64,000 nucleotides of DNA from Liolophura sinensis (taxonomy: Eukaryota > Mollusca > Polyplacophora > Chitonida > Chitonidae). The DNA lies in NCBI RefSeq assembly GCF_032854445.1, contig NC_088296.1, positions 25,863,897 through 25,927,896 on the forward strand, in the 5' to 3' direction. Positions 1 to 9,414 of the stretch are shown piece by piece. The stretch's first letter is position 1. Each line of letters begins with the position of its first letter. Below the pieces are notes generated by a model. That model did no database searches. It had not been told where the DNA came from and worked only from the letters and a program-made list of their open reading frames with translations. A program made the position numbers and the translations under genes.

Positions 1-617
1 CTTCCTACATTTCGAATAACCAAATTCTTGTAGATTTTCGTACAACAGAAAACAGGCATCTATTGGCTAATTATTAAAGAGTATAGCAGGAATACCCAGA
101 AGGCATCATTGGGCTGTATACACCATTAATGTGATCCACAAACCCATTGTACAATCGAAACTGTTGACTATTTATTTTAATGGAAAAAACATATATAAAG
201 GCCAATATTTCTACTTTTTCTTTTCCTTTGAGTTACTTATTTTAGTTCATAGATCTACATGTAATTAATTATCTCGGTTAATGTGCGAAAGATCACCACA
301 GGTCATTTAAACAACCGTTTCTACACTGCGTAAATTGTTGAGTATATACACAATATTTTGTTCCATGCCAGTATTACAGTATTGATATGTCACCCAGTTG
401 AGTACAATTATTTTACATGCAGCCATAAGTTTACAGCATACTGGTGATTATTCCTCTGGTACTGTGCATTAACGACGCTTTGCCGGAGTTTTGTTTAGGC
501 GCTCGTAAATTGTGAATTTACAGCAATACACCATTTGTTATTTGTAGCGTATACAGATGATATCAAGCGGTAACATTAACCGTCGGTATTTATCGCACAC
601 AGATATTTATGGTAGAC
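1..617. other. non-coding flank
   Basis: AT-rich sequence with no convincing reading frame, RNA gene or repeat. It lies 3' of the last recognisable ankyrin-type exon on the minus strand. Confidence 0.5.
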
Positions 618-716
618 AGACCCCAGTTTGTCGACACTAGAACCTTTGTTCACTAGTAGAGTGGCAATGTTAGAATGGCATTTCTGAACTACAACGCGCA
701 GAGCCGCCCGTCCATC
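618..716 (-). pseudogene. ankyrin-repeat exon (33 codons), possible third exon of a decayed gene
   Basis: The minus strand reads a 33-residue ankyrin-like repeat starting DGRAALRVVVQKCHSNIATL and continuing LVNKGSSVDKL. The helix-turn-helix spacing matches the ankyrin consensus, although the TPLH signature has decayed to AALR. A strong acceptor (a pyrimidine run followed by CACAG) sits immediately upstream at 717-720. The 99-nt length equals that of the two other ankyrin exons at 2329-2427 and 4325-4423. The donor at the expected 3' edge (GTCTAC) is poor. Ankyrin repeats mediate protein-protein contacts; the parent protein cannot be identified from single repeats. The other two exons carry stop codons, so I read the set as a pseudogene, but this exon alone is open and could be functional. 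Confidence 0.5.
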
Positions 717-2328
717 CTGTGGAAGAAAATGACAGCGTATCACACAAACATTTCGTCTTTTACAGTGCATATAAGCCACTGAATACTGTGTCTAACATAT
801 GTGTACTTATTATTTTTATTGTTGTTTTTCTTTTCCTTCATTTAAATGCTGACAAGTCTTTAGATTTAAGGGTATAGTCTTTATGAATCACATACTGCCA
901 GTAGCAAGGCATACTCTGACGTCACGTTACTTTTTTTCTTCATATCAACATGCAAGCCGTGTTTGTAAACATTATTTAAATGATCTTATATTCGAGGGTG
1001 ATCTGAACAGTCTAAACATTAAAACCTGTTCGGGGAGGGGAAAATATCTATAGGGGAAATTCAAACATTTCAGCGCATTTAACTCTTTTTAAAAAGTAAC
1101 GGTAAATGTACTTTATGTATGGTTTGCAGCTGTCTTTCTGATAAGCCTCATCTCACTGTTTGCCTTTCACCACTAGCATATTACGTATAACATGACTATA
1201 GATAATGAGCGAGCAGCTTAGTTGGCTTATGTTTTTGGATGTAGGCGTTTCCCCAATGACTTCATAGCAAAAGGGACATCACTCTAAGGGCCTGTGGTAG
1301 CAGCATGGAAATGGCGACCCAGAATTGGGCAACGGCCCATGTTTCTAGAAATTTATATAAAATAACTGCTTAAAGTGGATATTATAAAAAGCATCGTTAT
1401 AAACGAATAGATTTGTTTAACTTAATAGTTTGCCAAGAAAAGTGTGAGAGTTTGAAATGTGCGATCATATGCGCGATGGAGGTGATTAAAATGGAGAATT
1501 TTGTTCAAAGAAGACACTATGCAATGTCAAATCGGTTATTAAACGGTTCTCGGTGGCAATATTTCCAAAAATGTTGACCTCCATGCCTTCATATGTGTAA
1601 GACAACTAGGACCTAAAATGGTTCGAAACTGGTACAATCCGGAAACTTGTAAAAATGTGGAACTCACGGGTACCAAGACTACGCTTGGCCTTAGGCCTTG
1701 CGCTCAAATTGCGTGTGTCATGTGTTCTAAACACAGCACAGCAAGAAACAGTTTACTTGGCAAATAACAAATATGGACAAACATAAGCGAGTCTAGCATA
1801 TCTATAGGGTAAAGCAAGGGGTGAATACTGGTGTCTACAAAACAGAATTTCATGTCATCTATATGCTAATTACTTGCTGTTCTTTATAAGAGCTTTTATT
1901 ATATTTTTAAACAGTTAGGGCGTCTGCCTCAAACTCGGAACGGGTCATTCCAACGATTTTGAAAGTGGTATTTGCTGCTGCCTCGCTTGGCATTCAACAC
2001 CCAGAGGTTAAGGCTGAAAAAGAGACCGGTTGGGTCAGTGTTAGTTCAAGTATGTTTTTGTGTTCTTAAACGACTTGAAACAATTAAGGTCATTATTACT
2101 GCCCCTCAAAATTTGTATCGGTCATAAAATGCTTGCTGTGTGAAATGCGAGAAAGCTGTGACATAAAAACTGAGCTTGCTACATGTATGTTTGGTTCTTT
2201 AGTTTTTATATCAGTTTTCATATCTATGTTTACTCTACCTCTAATTTAGCCTTTATACACAACATCAAGCGTTGATATTTGCTGCCGGAAAGAGTGAGTG
2301 GTGGGAAATATATATATATAAACAGTAC
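717..2328. other. intron-like or intergenic sequence
   Basis: No gene is visible. It lies between two minus-strand ankyrin exons and would be an intron if they belong to one gene. One perfect CRE palindrome TGACGTCA occurs at 917-924, and a short (AT)n tract near 2311. Confidence 0.4.
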
Positions 2329-2427
2329 CTTTTATTTTGCGTTGATACCAGCACCCTGCCCTCGTAACAGACAAACAACATCCGCATGGCCATTTCTGGC
2401 TGCCAGGTGCAAAGGCGTCCATCCATT
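2329..2427 (-). pseudogene. ankyrin-repeat exon with in-frame stop
   Basis: The minus strand encodes a near-consensus ankyrin repeat: NGWTPLHLAARNGHADVV, then CLLRGQGAGINAK. The exon is exactly 99 nt, with a canonical acceptor (TTTTCACAG before 2427) and donor (AAG|GTACTG after 2329). Read in the repeat's frame, codon 32 is TAA, two codons before the splice donor, which would truncate the protein. Good splice borders with a stop just inside argue for recent decay, a sequencing error, or a genuine terminal exon. It is the best preserved of three such exons spaced 1.7-2.0 kb apart. Confidence 0.65.
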
Positions 2428-4030
2428 CTGTGAAAAGTAGCACCAGTATATTACAAATACGATTTCTCTTCCATACACTGATAAACATTGCCACCCAGTC
2501 TGTGAACTTGATGCACGGGTTAGAAGATGAGTAACAGTGAGCTAAAATCAGAATATCAAAATATGACAGACGTAAAGATCTTGTTATTTCATCCGTTAAC
2601 AAAGAAGTACATACATGTCCAACGCAACGAAAATACCACACAAATGCAGGTTGTATCCGCTTAACAGTACAATTTTAAGAGCGACAGTGTAAAGACCAAT
2701 GGGACTTAAAAACAAAGTTAAATAATAAGGATCGAGCTAGTCTAAATCGCTATCCTAAATTTAAAAAAAAACGTGGATTGTATTTAAAACCCATATTGTA
2801 ACTTATAGAATAGTACAGAAATATGTTTTCTGCCGTGTCCAAGTTCACAGTGCGTCACCATTCCGTGGTCTATAGCCACTAATGACGCTGTACCTTCAGC
2901 GGCGCATGACGTCATTCCAGCATAGGTGCCTTACTTGACGTCATATCTGCCTGGTTTATCGTCACATGGAGGAGAAGTATGTCAGATCTTGAAGATTTCA
3001 CAGTAGCTGCCAAGGAGAATATTTTGAGGACCGTTAAGTAATAAGGATTAATTAGCGTTATTCATCGTAAATCCTTTTGAACCATGATGTTAGCTCCATT
3101 CCACGGGGCGCTCTGCATATTGTTGTAATATTACCGCCTGGTTTCTCAGTTAAAACATACTGAGCACTGAGATCCCTTGGCCATGTTCCCAGCTTAACTT
3201 TCACATTAACCGCTCTGAATCGTTACATTTATTAACCCGAAACGCCGTCCAGTCGTCTGGGCTCTAATCAAAGGGTAAAAACTGTACGCAAAGAAAACAG
3301 TTTTCTGACGACCTTAGCAAATATTCAGAACAATTACATTATTATGCTGCAATAACAAAGGCCATTACGTTGCAGTTAACACAAATGTAACCGCGACGTA
3401 TCCATTTGGGCAGCGTCGGAACTTCGCAAACCAGCATTTTCGCATCACAAGACTCCGATGATTCTCACTGTTCCTTCTCTTCTTTGATAAAAGAAAAATT
3501 AAAGATAGCACTAGCAAACAAAGTCGACTATCTCCCTTTAATTGCGTACATCTTTTTTATTTCAATGCCACAAAAGATTCTCTCTTCCCGAGCGATGCCA
3601 AGACAGGCCAGCTCGAATTTAAAATGGCCGATCGCGAAGTTTGTCTTGCCGTCAATGCGCAAGATACACTTGTATTTATTGTGACATTATTGTCTTCATT
3701 ATTCACAAACCACTAGCTGCTATGGAGACAAAATTAATGTAAGATTAACAGACACGTGTTTTTATTCCATAAAGCGTAAACTTCATGTTGAAGACAGCAC
3801 TCAACAAACGACCGAGTTCCAGGTAAGGGTTTATTAAGAGAAAACATTTGGAGTGACGTCAGATTATACCCTACCACTGCCATCACATGGTCCACAAAGC
3901 CCGCCTTACAATCCGCATGTTTAATTTACTGAAAATAATGTAATAAGATAAGCAAAAATGCCTTTAGAGACGGTTTTCAAAGGCTCACAACCCTTGCTCC
4001 TCTTTGGTCGTAAGTAAGAAGGATTTCTAG
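2428..4030. other. intron-like or intergenic sequence with CRE sites
   Basis: No supported gene. An open stretch on the plus strand at 3406-3684 has no recognisable domain. Three perfect TGACGTCA palindromes occur, at 2907-2914, 2936-2943 and 3854-3861. Confidence 0.4.
2907..2943. promoter_or_regulatory. paired CRE (CREB/ATF) palindromes
   Basis: Two perfect TGACGTCA octamers start 29 bp apart (2907 and 2936). CREB/ATF-family bZIP dimers bind this sequence. No TATA box or start codon defines a promoter here, so a regulatory role is inferred only from the paired sites and their local enrichment. Confidence 0.35.
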
Positions 4031-4146
4031 CAACCTGCGGATAGTCTAGGGTTTTCCTACCACCATAATGCTGGCCGCCGACCGATAAGTTAACTATTCC
4101 TGAGTATGGTGTAAAACACCAATTAAATCAATCAATCAATCAATCA
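4031..4146 (+). mobile_element. SINE 3' fragment
   Basis: Diverged copy of the SINE core seen intact at 62493-62730: CAACCTGCGGA, then ACCACCATAATGCTGG, then a TGTAAAACACCAAT end and an (AATC)n tail. The tRNA-like head is missing. Confidence 0.7.
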
Positions 4147-4324
4147 AAGAGTCTCTTTCCTAATGCCCATTTATTTGTAAACCTTTAAAAAAGCCCCTGG
4201 AGGTGATTTCTTCATCCTAAAATATGACTAAAGCTGCACAGTTATCACCTAGACGATATAATTGCCAACCAATGCATTTTTTTTGGTATGAAGATAAAAC
4301 CAGTCATAACCAAAACCCGTTTAC

Positions 4325-4423
4325 ATTTGTCAGTACATTGATATCGGCACCCTTCTAGTCCAGTAGACGAATAACATCCACATGACTTCCCAGAGCTGTT
4401 GAATGCAAAGGCGTGTACCCCTT
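4325..4423 (-). pseudogene. decayed ankyrin-repeat exon with in-frame stop
   Basis: The minus strand reads KGYTPLHSTALGSHVDVIRL, LD, stop, KGADINVL, which follows the ankyrin consensus at TPLH, the glycine turn, the DVI-LL helix and GADIN. Codon 23 is TAG. The exon is 99 nt and is followed by a reasonable donor (AAT|GTAAAC), but no AG acceptor lies at the expected 5' edge. With the exons at 2329-2427 and 618-716 it forms a minus-strand series of three 33-codon repeats. Stop plus lost acceptor make it a pseudo-exon. Confidence 0.6.
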
Positions 4424-4721
4424 ATGTGGACTGTAGCACCGATATATCGGTTATCCCTTATTATAACAAATGCAGCTGTTTCAGTGGCTTCAAGTTACGA
4501 GGAAGAAACTGGCCGTCATTTACGTGCAGTAGGTATCTTTTAAAGAGACATATTGTCGACGGCTAAAAAAATTGTGCTGCTATGTTAAACGTCGTCTACA
4601 TAACGTTAACACTTATAGATCTATCCTGACATGTATCTGACTTTGAATGGACAATCAAATACTCAGTTTTAAAGGGTTTCCCTTCGACTACAGTAGTTGA
4701 GAATGTGCCGTTGGTGCGGTT

Positions 4722-4763
4722 CTGAGGAGGAGGTTTGAGGAGGAGGTTTGAGGAGGAGGTGTT
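4722..4763. repeat. short GAGGAGGAGGTTT tandem repeat
   Basis: About three copies of a 13-bp purine-rich unit, directly left of the long CRE palindrome. Confidence 0.7.
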
Positions 4764-4781
4764 TTTTTGTGGTGATGTGGT

Positions 4782-4833
4782 GGTGACGTCACACCTGCCA
4801 GCCCGAAGGGCTGGCGGCAGGTGTGACGTCACC
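4782..4833. repeat. 52-bp palindrome carrying two CRE sites
   Basis: The arms GGTGACGTCACACCTGCC and GGCAGGTGTGACGTCACC are perfect reverse complements. The spacer contains a second inverted repeat, AGCCC-GAA-GGGCT. TGACGTCA occurs in each arm (4784-4791 and 4824-4831). It could extrude as a cruciform, or be a terminal inverted repeat footprint. Confidence 0.8.
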
Positions 4834-4981
4834 CCTTCGATGAGTGTTCGATCAGTTGATGAGTTTAGCATTCGCTGGGGAAGTTGGGTGGGTTTTTTCC
4901 ACACCGCGGGGGGTATGTGTATAGACTAGTGTGATATAGTGTATAGTATAACCGTATAACAGTATATGAAAAAAAGTATAA
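4834..4981 (+). repeat. module A, copy 1
   Basis: Sequence containing CATTCGCTGGGGAAGTT, then GGGTTTTTTCCACACCGCGG and a run of TATAGTATAACC-type repeats. Related copies lie at 5470-5626 and 7575-7690. It abuts module B copy 1. Confidence 0.65.
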
Positions 4982-5264
4982 AAAAACTTCTTTACTGGAT
5001 AATATGCAATAAGACATGCTGCATTTCATTGCTGAAAATTACTATTCACAGCTGAGCTGTTTACCGTTATGTAAGCACTTGCGACAAATGTGTTTTCCAT
5101 CACCTGTAGATGGTGTGTCGATAGGGTTTCCACTCCATGTAGGTGACATGTATAAGGGTGTACTCCCCAGCTCGCTGGCGCAGTGGCTGACGCAGTGGCT
5201 GGTTGACTGACTGGCAACAATGTATACAATGTGTACAAGACGCAGCCGATCAAAACAAAAACCA
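4958..5264 (+). repeat. module B, copy 1 (direct repeat)
   Basis: This 307-bp block recurs nearly identically at 7880-8166. The only clear length difference is a 20-bp segment present here (after CACTTGCG) and absent there. No protein-like frame is convincing. Confidence 0.8.
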
Positions 5265-5321
5265 CGTGTCAAAACAAAACACAGCTGACAATGATATGTT
5301 TCCTGAACAATGGTGAACGGG

Positions 5322-5445
5322 AATACCTATCTGGATGGTTCCTATGTTTTATGTATGAAAAAAGGGACTGGGTCAGTGTGCCAGTGTGTCATGCTAGGGC
5401 TGCTATCTATCGGAATGGTTCCTATGTATTACGTATTAAAAAAAA
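5322..5445 (+). repeat. small internal duplication
   Basis: A block of about 38 bp around GGTTCCTATGTTTTATGTAT at 5322-5360 recurs in diverged form at 5403-5445, each ending in an A-rich run. Confidence 0.5.
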
Positions 5446-5469
5446 ATTTTTTTTAGCGGATTGACGCTT

Positions 5470-5626
5470 GGTGTGACGTCACCCCTTCCAAACATTCGCT
5501 GGGGAAGTTTGGTGGGTTTTTCCCACGCCGCGGGGCATATGTGATAAGGAGTGATAAGGAGTGATGTGTGTAGTAGACTAGCGTATAGTATAACCGTATA
5601 ACAGTATAGGGAAAAAAAGAGAGAAA
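5470..5626 (+). repeat. module A, copy 2
   Basis: Starts with GTGTGACGTCACCCCTTC (CRE at 5474-5481) and continues with the CATTCGCTGGGGAAG and TTTTTCCCACGCCGCGG core and the TATAGTATAACCGTATAAC tail. It lies directly upstream of the CCAAT-box cluster of the zinc-finger gene. Confidence 0.65.
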
Positions 5627-5698
5627 AAAAGAGGCAAAACGTCGGCTTGTAAAGTCGAGTGGGACAGCTCGAAAAGAGCTCCCTGGCGCCAAAACGGA

Positions 5699-5801
5699 CC
5701 AATGGGTGAGCCGGATTTGCCCCAAAACTGCCCAATGGGAGGCCCACAAAACGGACCAATCAGCGTGCGAGAAGGGGTTACGTAAGAAAAAACGAACCAA
5801 T
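5699..5801 (+). promoter_or_regulatory. four CCAAT boxes upstream of zinc-finger gene
   Basis: CCAAT pentamers at 5699-5703, 5732-5736, 5756-5760 and 5797-5801, spaced 33, 24 and 41 bp and all in the same orientation. The last two read CCAATCA. NF-Y binds CCAAT, and clusters of this kind are common in animal promoters. The start codon of the downstream gene is 101 bp past the last box, so this is probably its core promoter. I see no clear TATA box. Confidence 0.6.
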
Positions 5802-5901
5802 CACCGTGTGGTTAATTTCCACCCGTCTCAGGTACAAAAAGACAGATGCAGCAGTAGCAGATCACTTCACCAGAAGACACCGAGCGAGCACACAAGCGAC
5901 G

Positions 5902-6342
5902 ATGGACCGAGAAGATTTTGAGGCTGATACAGACAAGAAGAAGAAGAAGAAGACGTTGGAGGAGAAGAAGACGGAGAAGATATTTACCTGCGAGGTGTGC
6001 GATCGAGGATTTACCCGACGCGATAGCTGGCGACGGCATGCTAAAACACAGCACGGTGATAAGGAAAAGAAGACGGAGAAGTATGTTTGCCGGGTGTGTG
6101 CCAAGCAATTTACCCGGGAGGATAACTGGCTCCGGCACCAGCGGACGCACCACCAGGCCCAAACAAACAAAAGATTCACCTGTCCGACCTGTGACCGGGC
6201 GTTTTTTCGCCGGGCGAATTTGATCCGACATCAACAGCGGCATGGCAACAAAAAAGAACGTGTGTGGCATTGCGAAGACTGCGAGAAGTCTTTCTACCGG
6301 TTGTGGGATTGGCGGACCCATCAACGTGGGAAACACGGCTCG
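5902..6342 (+). CDS. C2H2 zinc-finger protein, first coding exon (147 codons)
   Basis: Probable DNA-binding nuclear protein with four C2H2 fingers after an acidic/lysine-rich start (poly-Lys at residues 12-17). Finger ligands by residue: C30-C33-H46-H51, C63-C66-H79-H83/84, C94-C97-H110-H114, C124-C127-H140-H145. The linkers are not the TGEKP type of large KRAB-like arrays; each finger follows a basic stretch such as KKTEK. I chose the ATG at 5902 because it opens a compact acidic N-terminus; the frame stays open upstream without domain content. The exon is exactly 147 codons and ends at an ideal donor (TCG|GTAAGT), so the gene continues in later exons that I cannot identify. It sits 3' of four CCAAT boxes and between repeated modules A2 and A3, so it may be host, or cargo of a transposon. 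Family beyond C2H2 is unknown. Confidence 0.75.
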
Positions 6343-6643
6343 GTAAGTTCTTTTTTTTTTATTTTTTATTTTAATTTGTTTAAAAATTATCCTTGAAAAA
6401 AAGTTTAAAACACGGAGACCTGATCTTCCGCTGCCTGATATACGTATGTGGAGGTGTAGTTCCTGTTCTTGAAGGAATTATGGCGGAGTAACATAGCATG
6501 CGCGATTTTAATCCTCAGCGAAAACTAGGTCAACGCTGATCAATTGTTTAAATGTCAGTGTGTCGAAAAAAAAAGAGAAAAAGACACGATACAGCAGGCG
6601 CCGCTTGATTATGGAGGTTGAAAAGCCACCGTATTGCATAAAT
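6343..6643. other. intron start and non-coding spacer
   Basis: Begins with the GTAAGT donor of the zinc-finger gene, followed by a T-rich run. No gene is recognised. Confidence 0.4.
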
Positions 6644-6716
6644 GGCCGTTTAGCTCACTCGGCAGAGCGTCGGGCTAATAACGCGAATGTCACGGGTTCG
6701 AGCCCCTTATCGGCCA
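6644..6716 (+). tRNA. tRNA-Ile(AAT)-like gene
   Basis: A 73-nt cloverleaf: acceptor GGCCGTT, D-arm GCTC/GAGC, anticodon loop CTAATAA (AAT at 6677-6679), T-loop TTCGAGC, discriminator A. Box A (TAGCTCACTCGG) and box B (GGGTTCGAGCC) are recognisable, and a TTTTTT Pol III terminator follows near 6725. Single mismatches occur in the acceptor (T-T), anticodon (G-G) and T-stem (C-T), so it may be a divergent tRNA-Ile or a tRNA pseudogene. No intron. Confidence 0.6.
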
Positions 6717-7574
6717 GTTGACATTTTTTCATTTTTGTTGATGGGCATTGAGTTTTTTTCATTTTCGTTTCTTTGCATACTATTTCGTTTTAAATAACGA
6801 CGAGTATGTTGAATTTGGGGATAGTCTTTGAAGTCCAAATGTTGAATCATGAGCATGTATAAGTAGTTGCTTTCCGCATTCAGCGTTGGTCATCTCAGAC
6901 TTGGTGACAAAAAGGGTCCGTTTCCAAAAAAAATCATGCGCACAATAAATGTACATATATAAATCATATACATGTATGTAGTTATGAGCGAATGTATTAA
7001 TATCCATTAAGAAATGTAAACAGTTCCAGGTCATCGTTCAGAACAAACACTCTGACCCCCTCCATGTAGTATACCGTCACACTCTGGATTTGGTGCCTTT
7101 TCTATGGAATAAAACAATAATTATTGGACATCGTAGATGGCGCTGTAGGGCTCTTCTCATATTTTGTACTATGAATGGTTCAATTTTCGATACTTGAGAC
7201 TCACGGGTGAACTGCTTTCGCAGTGGCACAGCGAGTGCTACATAACCGTATGCCTCCAAGTTATCAGCTTAATTTTTACCTATATGTTGCCGTACACGTT
7301 TCTGTGGTCCTGTTCTCTGGATTTGGTGCCTTTTCTATGTAAATTGGAATAAAACAATAATTATTGGACATCATAGATCATGATCGTCGGCCTGGCTGAG
7401 CCGTGCGCGTGACGCTACATTGTTCCCAGTCGCGGTTATGTTCAACTCACCTGCTATGTATATATGTCTATACTGACAAGCCTGCCCTGCACCGACTGAC
7501 CCGCCTGCCTACCAGCCTACCTCCCGACCAGCCTGCATTGAAATACATAAGTAACAGCAATACATTATACACAT
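6717..7574. other. non-coding sequence with a short direct duplication
   Basis: No gene supported. A block around TCTGGATTTGGTGCCTTTTC and ATAAAACAATAATTATTGGA occurs at 7083-7141 and again at 7316-7381 with a 9-bp insertion. Confidence 0.5.
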
Positions 7575-7690
7575 ACACAAGAAATCTGGTGGGTTTTTTC
7601 CACACCGCGGGGTGTATGTGTGTAGACTAGCGTGTAGTAGACTAGAGTACAGTATAACAGTATAACCGTAGAGTATAGGGGTATAGGGTT
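7575..7690 (+). repeat. module A, copy 3
   Basis: Carries GGTGGGTTTTTTCCACACCG, then GGGGTGTATGTGTGTAGACTAG and the TATAACAGTATAACC tail, matching copies at 4834 and 5470 but lacking the CRE start. Confidence 0.65.
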
Positions 7691-7879
7691 TTTTTTCTTT
7701 TTTTGTTTGTTTTAAGTAACACCAATACATTATACATATACACAAGACAATGGGATGTAGATATAGATAGAGAAAACAGTGGATTGTTTGTTTCAGGCTG
7801 GGGATGAATAAGGGGGAGTAATTTGCTTCTTGAAAGTTAATTTTAAGACAGTAAGAGCTATCTCATGTTACATGTTTGT

Positions 7880-8166
7880 AACAGTATATGAAAAAAAGTA
7901 TAAAAAAACTTCTTTACTGGATCATATGCAATAAGACATGCTGCATTTCATTGCTGAAAATGACTATTCACAGCTGAGCTGTTTACCGTTATGTAAGCAC
8001 TTGCGCTGTAGATGGTGTGTCGATAGGGTTTCCACTCCATGTAGGTGACATGTATAAGGGTGTACTCCCCAGCTCGCTGGCGCAGTGGCTGACGCAGTGG
8101 CTGGCTGACTGACTGGCAACAATGTATACAATGTATACAAGACGCAGCCGATCAAAACAAAAACCA
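7880..8166 (+). repeat. module B, copy 2, ending at the gap
   Basis: Near-identical to 4958-5264 apart from a 20-bp deletion. It runs straight into the N block, so its right boundary is unknown. Confidence 0.8.
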
Positions 8167-8366
8167 NNNNNNNNNNNNNNNNNNNNNNNNNNNNNNNNNN
8201 NNNNNNNNNNNNNNNNNNNNNNNNNNNNNNNNNNNNNNNNNNNNNNNNNNNNNNNNNNNNNNNNNNNNNNNNNNNNNNNNNNNNNNNNNNNNNNNNNNNN
8301 NNNNNNNNNNNNNNNNNNNNNNNNNNNNNNNNNNNNNNNNNNNNNNNNNNNNNNNNNNNNNNNNNN
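8167..8366. other. assembly gap (200 N)
   Basis: Exactly 200 consecutive N, a conventional placeholder length for a scaffold join rather than a measured distance. Sequence to the right begins inside a macrosatellite unit (matching 19788), while sequence to the left is unrelated to the unit. Confidence 0.95.
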
Positions 8367-8568
8367 TGAAAGGATTTTACATCTTCAAGTTTAATGTTTC
8401 AAATGATGAAACAGTCATACCGCTTAAATGACTGTTTCACAGAATTTGAAGCTTCAAGGCTGAAGGTTTGTTAACAATTTTTATATAATATGGTGTTTAA
8501 ATAGCCAACCTAGTGTGGCATAGGTATGGGAAACTTGGTTCCCACAGCAGTTCCCAATGTTTGGATAT

Positions 8569-8843
8569 TATTATTATTATTATTATGTGATTGGTGTTTT
8601 ACACCGTACTCAAGAATATTTCACTTATACGACGATGGCCTGCATTATGGTCGGAGGAAACCGGACAGAGCCCGAGGGAAACCCACGACCATCCGCAGGT
8701 TGCTGTCAGACCTTCCCACTTTTTATATCCGGAGAGGAAGCCAGCATGAGCTGGACTTGAACTCACAGCGACCGCATTGGTGAGAGGCTTCTGGGTCATT
8801 ACGCTGCGGTAGCGCGCTAACCGACTGAGCCACGGAGGCCCCT
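8569..8843 (-). mobile_element. full-length tRNA-derived SINE, unit 1
   Basis: The minus strand starts with a tRNA-like head: GGGGCCTCCGTGGCTCAGTC includes box A, and GTGAGTTCAAGTCC resembles box B. A core follows that ends in GGTGTAAAACACCAATCAC and a (TAA)n tail. A perfect 12-bp target-site duplication ATGTTTGGATAT flanks it at 8557-8568 and 8844-8855. The core resembles SINE cores widespread in marine invertebrates; I do not assign a named family. Confidence 0.85.
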
Positions 8844-8991
8844 ATGTTTGGATATAGTTTTGTTTCCAAACTGAAAAGCATTGTTTTGTAAAATAAGTCT
8901 AACACAGGCAAAAGTAAAGTCAGAAGAGAAGCGTTCACTGTTTGGGTTTGGGTAGTGTGATAAGCCATGAGATCATTATCAGTTCATCAAT

Positions 8992-9156
8992 ATATGCTGA
9001 ATACGGTTATCACTTCATCACTATGATCAGTGCGGTAATTGGATATCACTATGCTGAATGCGGTCATCGGATCATCATTATGCTGAATACGGTAATCAGT
9101 TTATCACTGTGCTGAATGCGGTATTTGGATCATCAATACGCTGAAAGTGGCAATCG
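8992..9156. repeat. degenerate ~30-bp tandem repeat
   Basis: About six imperfect copies of a unit built on ATGCTGAATRCGGT followed by ATCA-rich sequence. The same block lies at 20413-20577, 31834-31998, 43255-43419 and 54643-54807. Confidence 0.75.
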
Positions 9157-9414
9157 AAAAATCGTATAAGAGTGTAATTAATCGTCGATCACAAACTTCA
9201 ACGTAAGCTCTTCGATGAACACCATGTTTGGTCAAATTTCGCAATTGTGCTGAAATGCAAGGGGCGTAACTGTGAATGATCTTGGGGGCGGCGACAGATG
9301 CGAGAGAGTCCGGTTGTCATACCTCGCCCTACAGAGCCAGATCAGACAATCACTCATCACAACAAAACGCAAAAACGTCGCAAACATTCTCCGCCACTGT
9401 ACTTTCACTTCCGT

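Noticed and set aside
3406-3684. 92-codon plus-strand frame
   Set aside because: No domain, no splice or promoter support; likely chance.
5812-6336. 174-codon minus-strand frame over the zinc-finger exon
   Set aside because: Antisense of the C2H2 exon; no domain, and the plus strand has clear finger ligands.
8122-8394. Reading frame running through the gap
   Set aside because: Most of it is N; not a gene.
8569-8843. Functional tRNA gene on the minus strand
   Set aside because: The tRNA-like part is the head of a SINE: it lacks a proper cloverleaf and continues into a SINE core and tail with a 12-bp target duplication.
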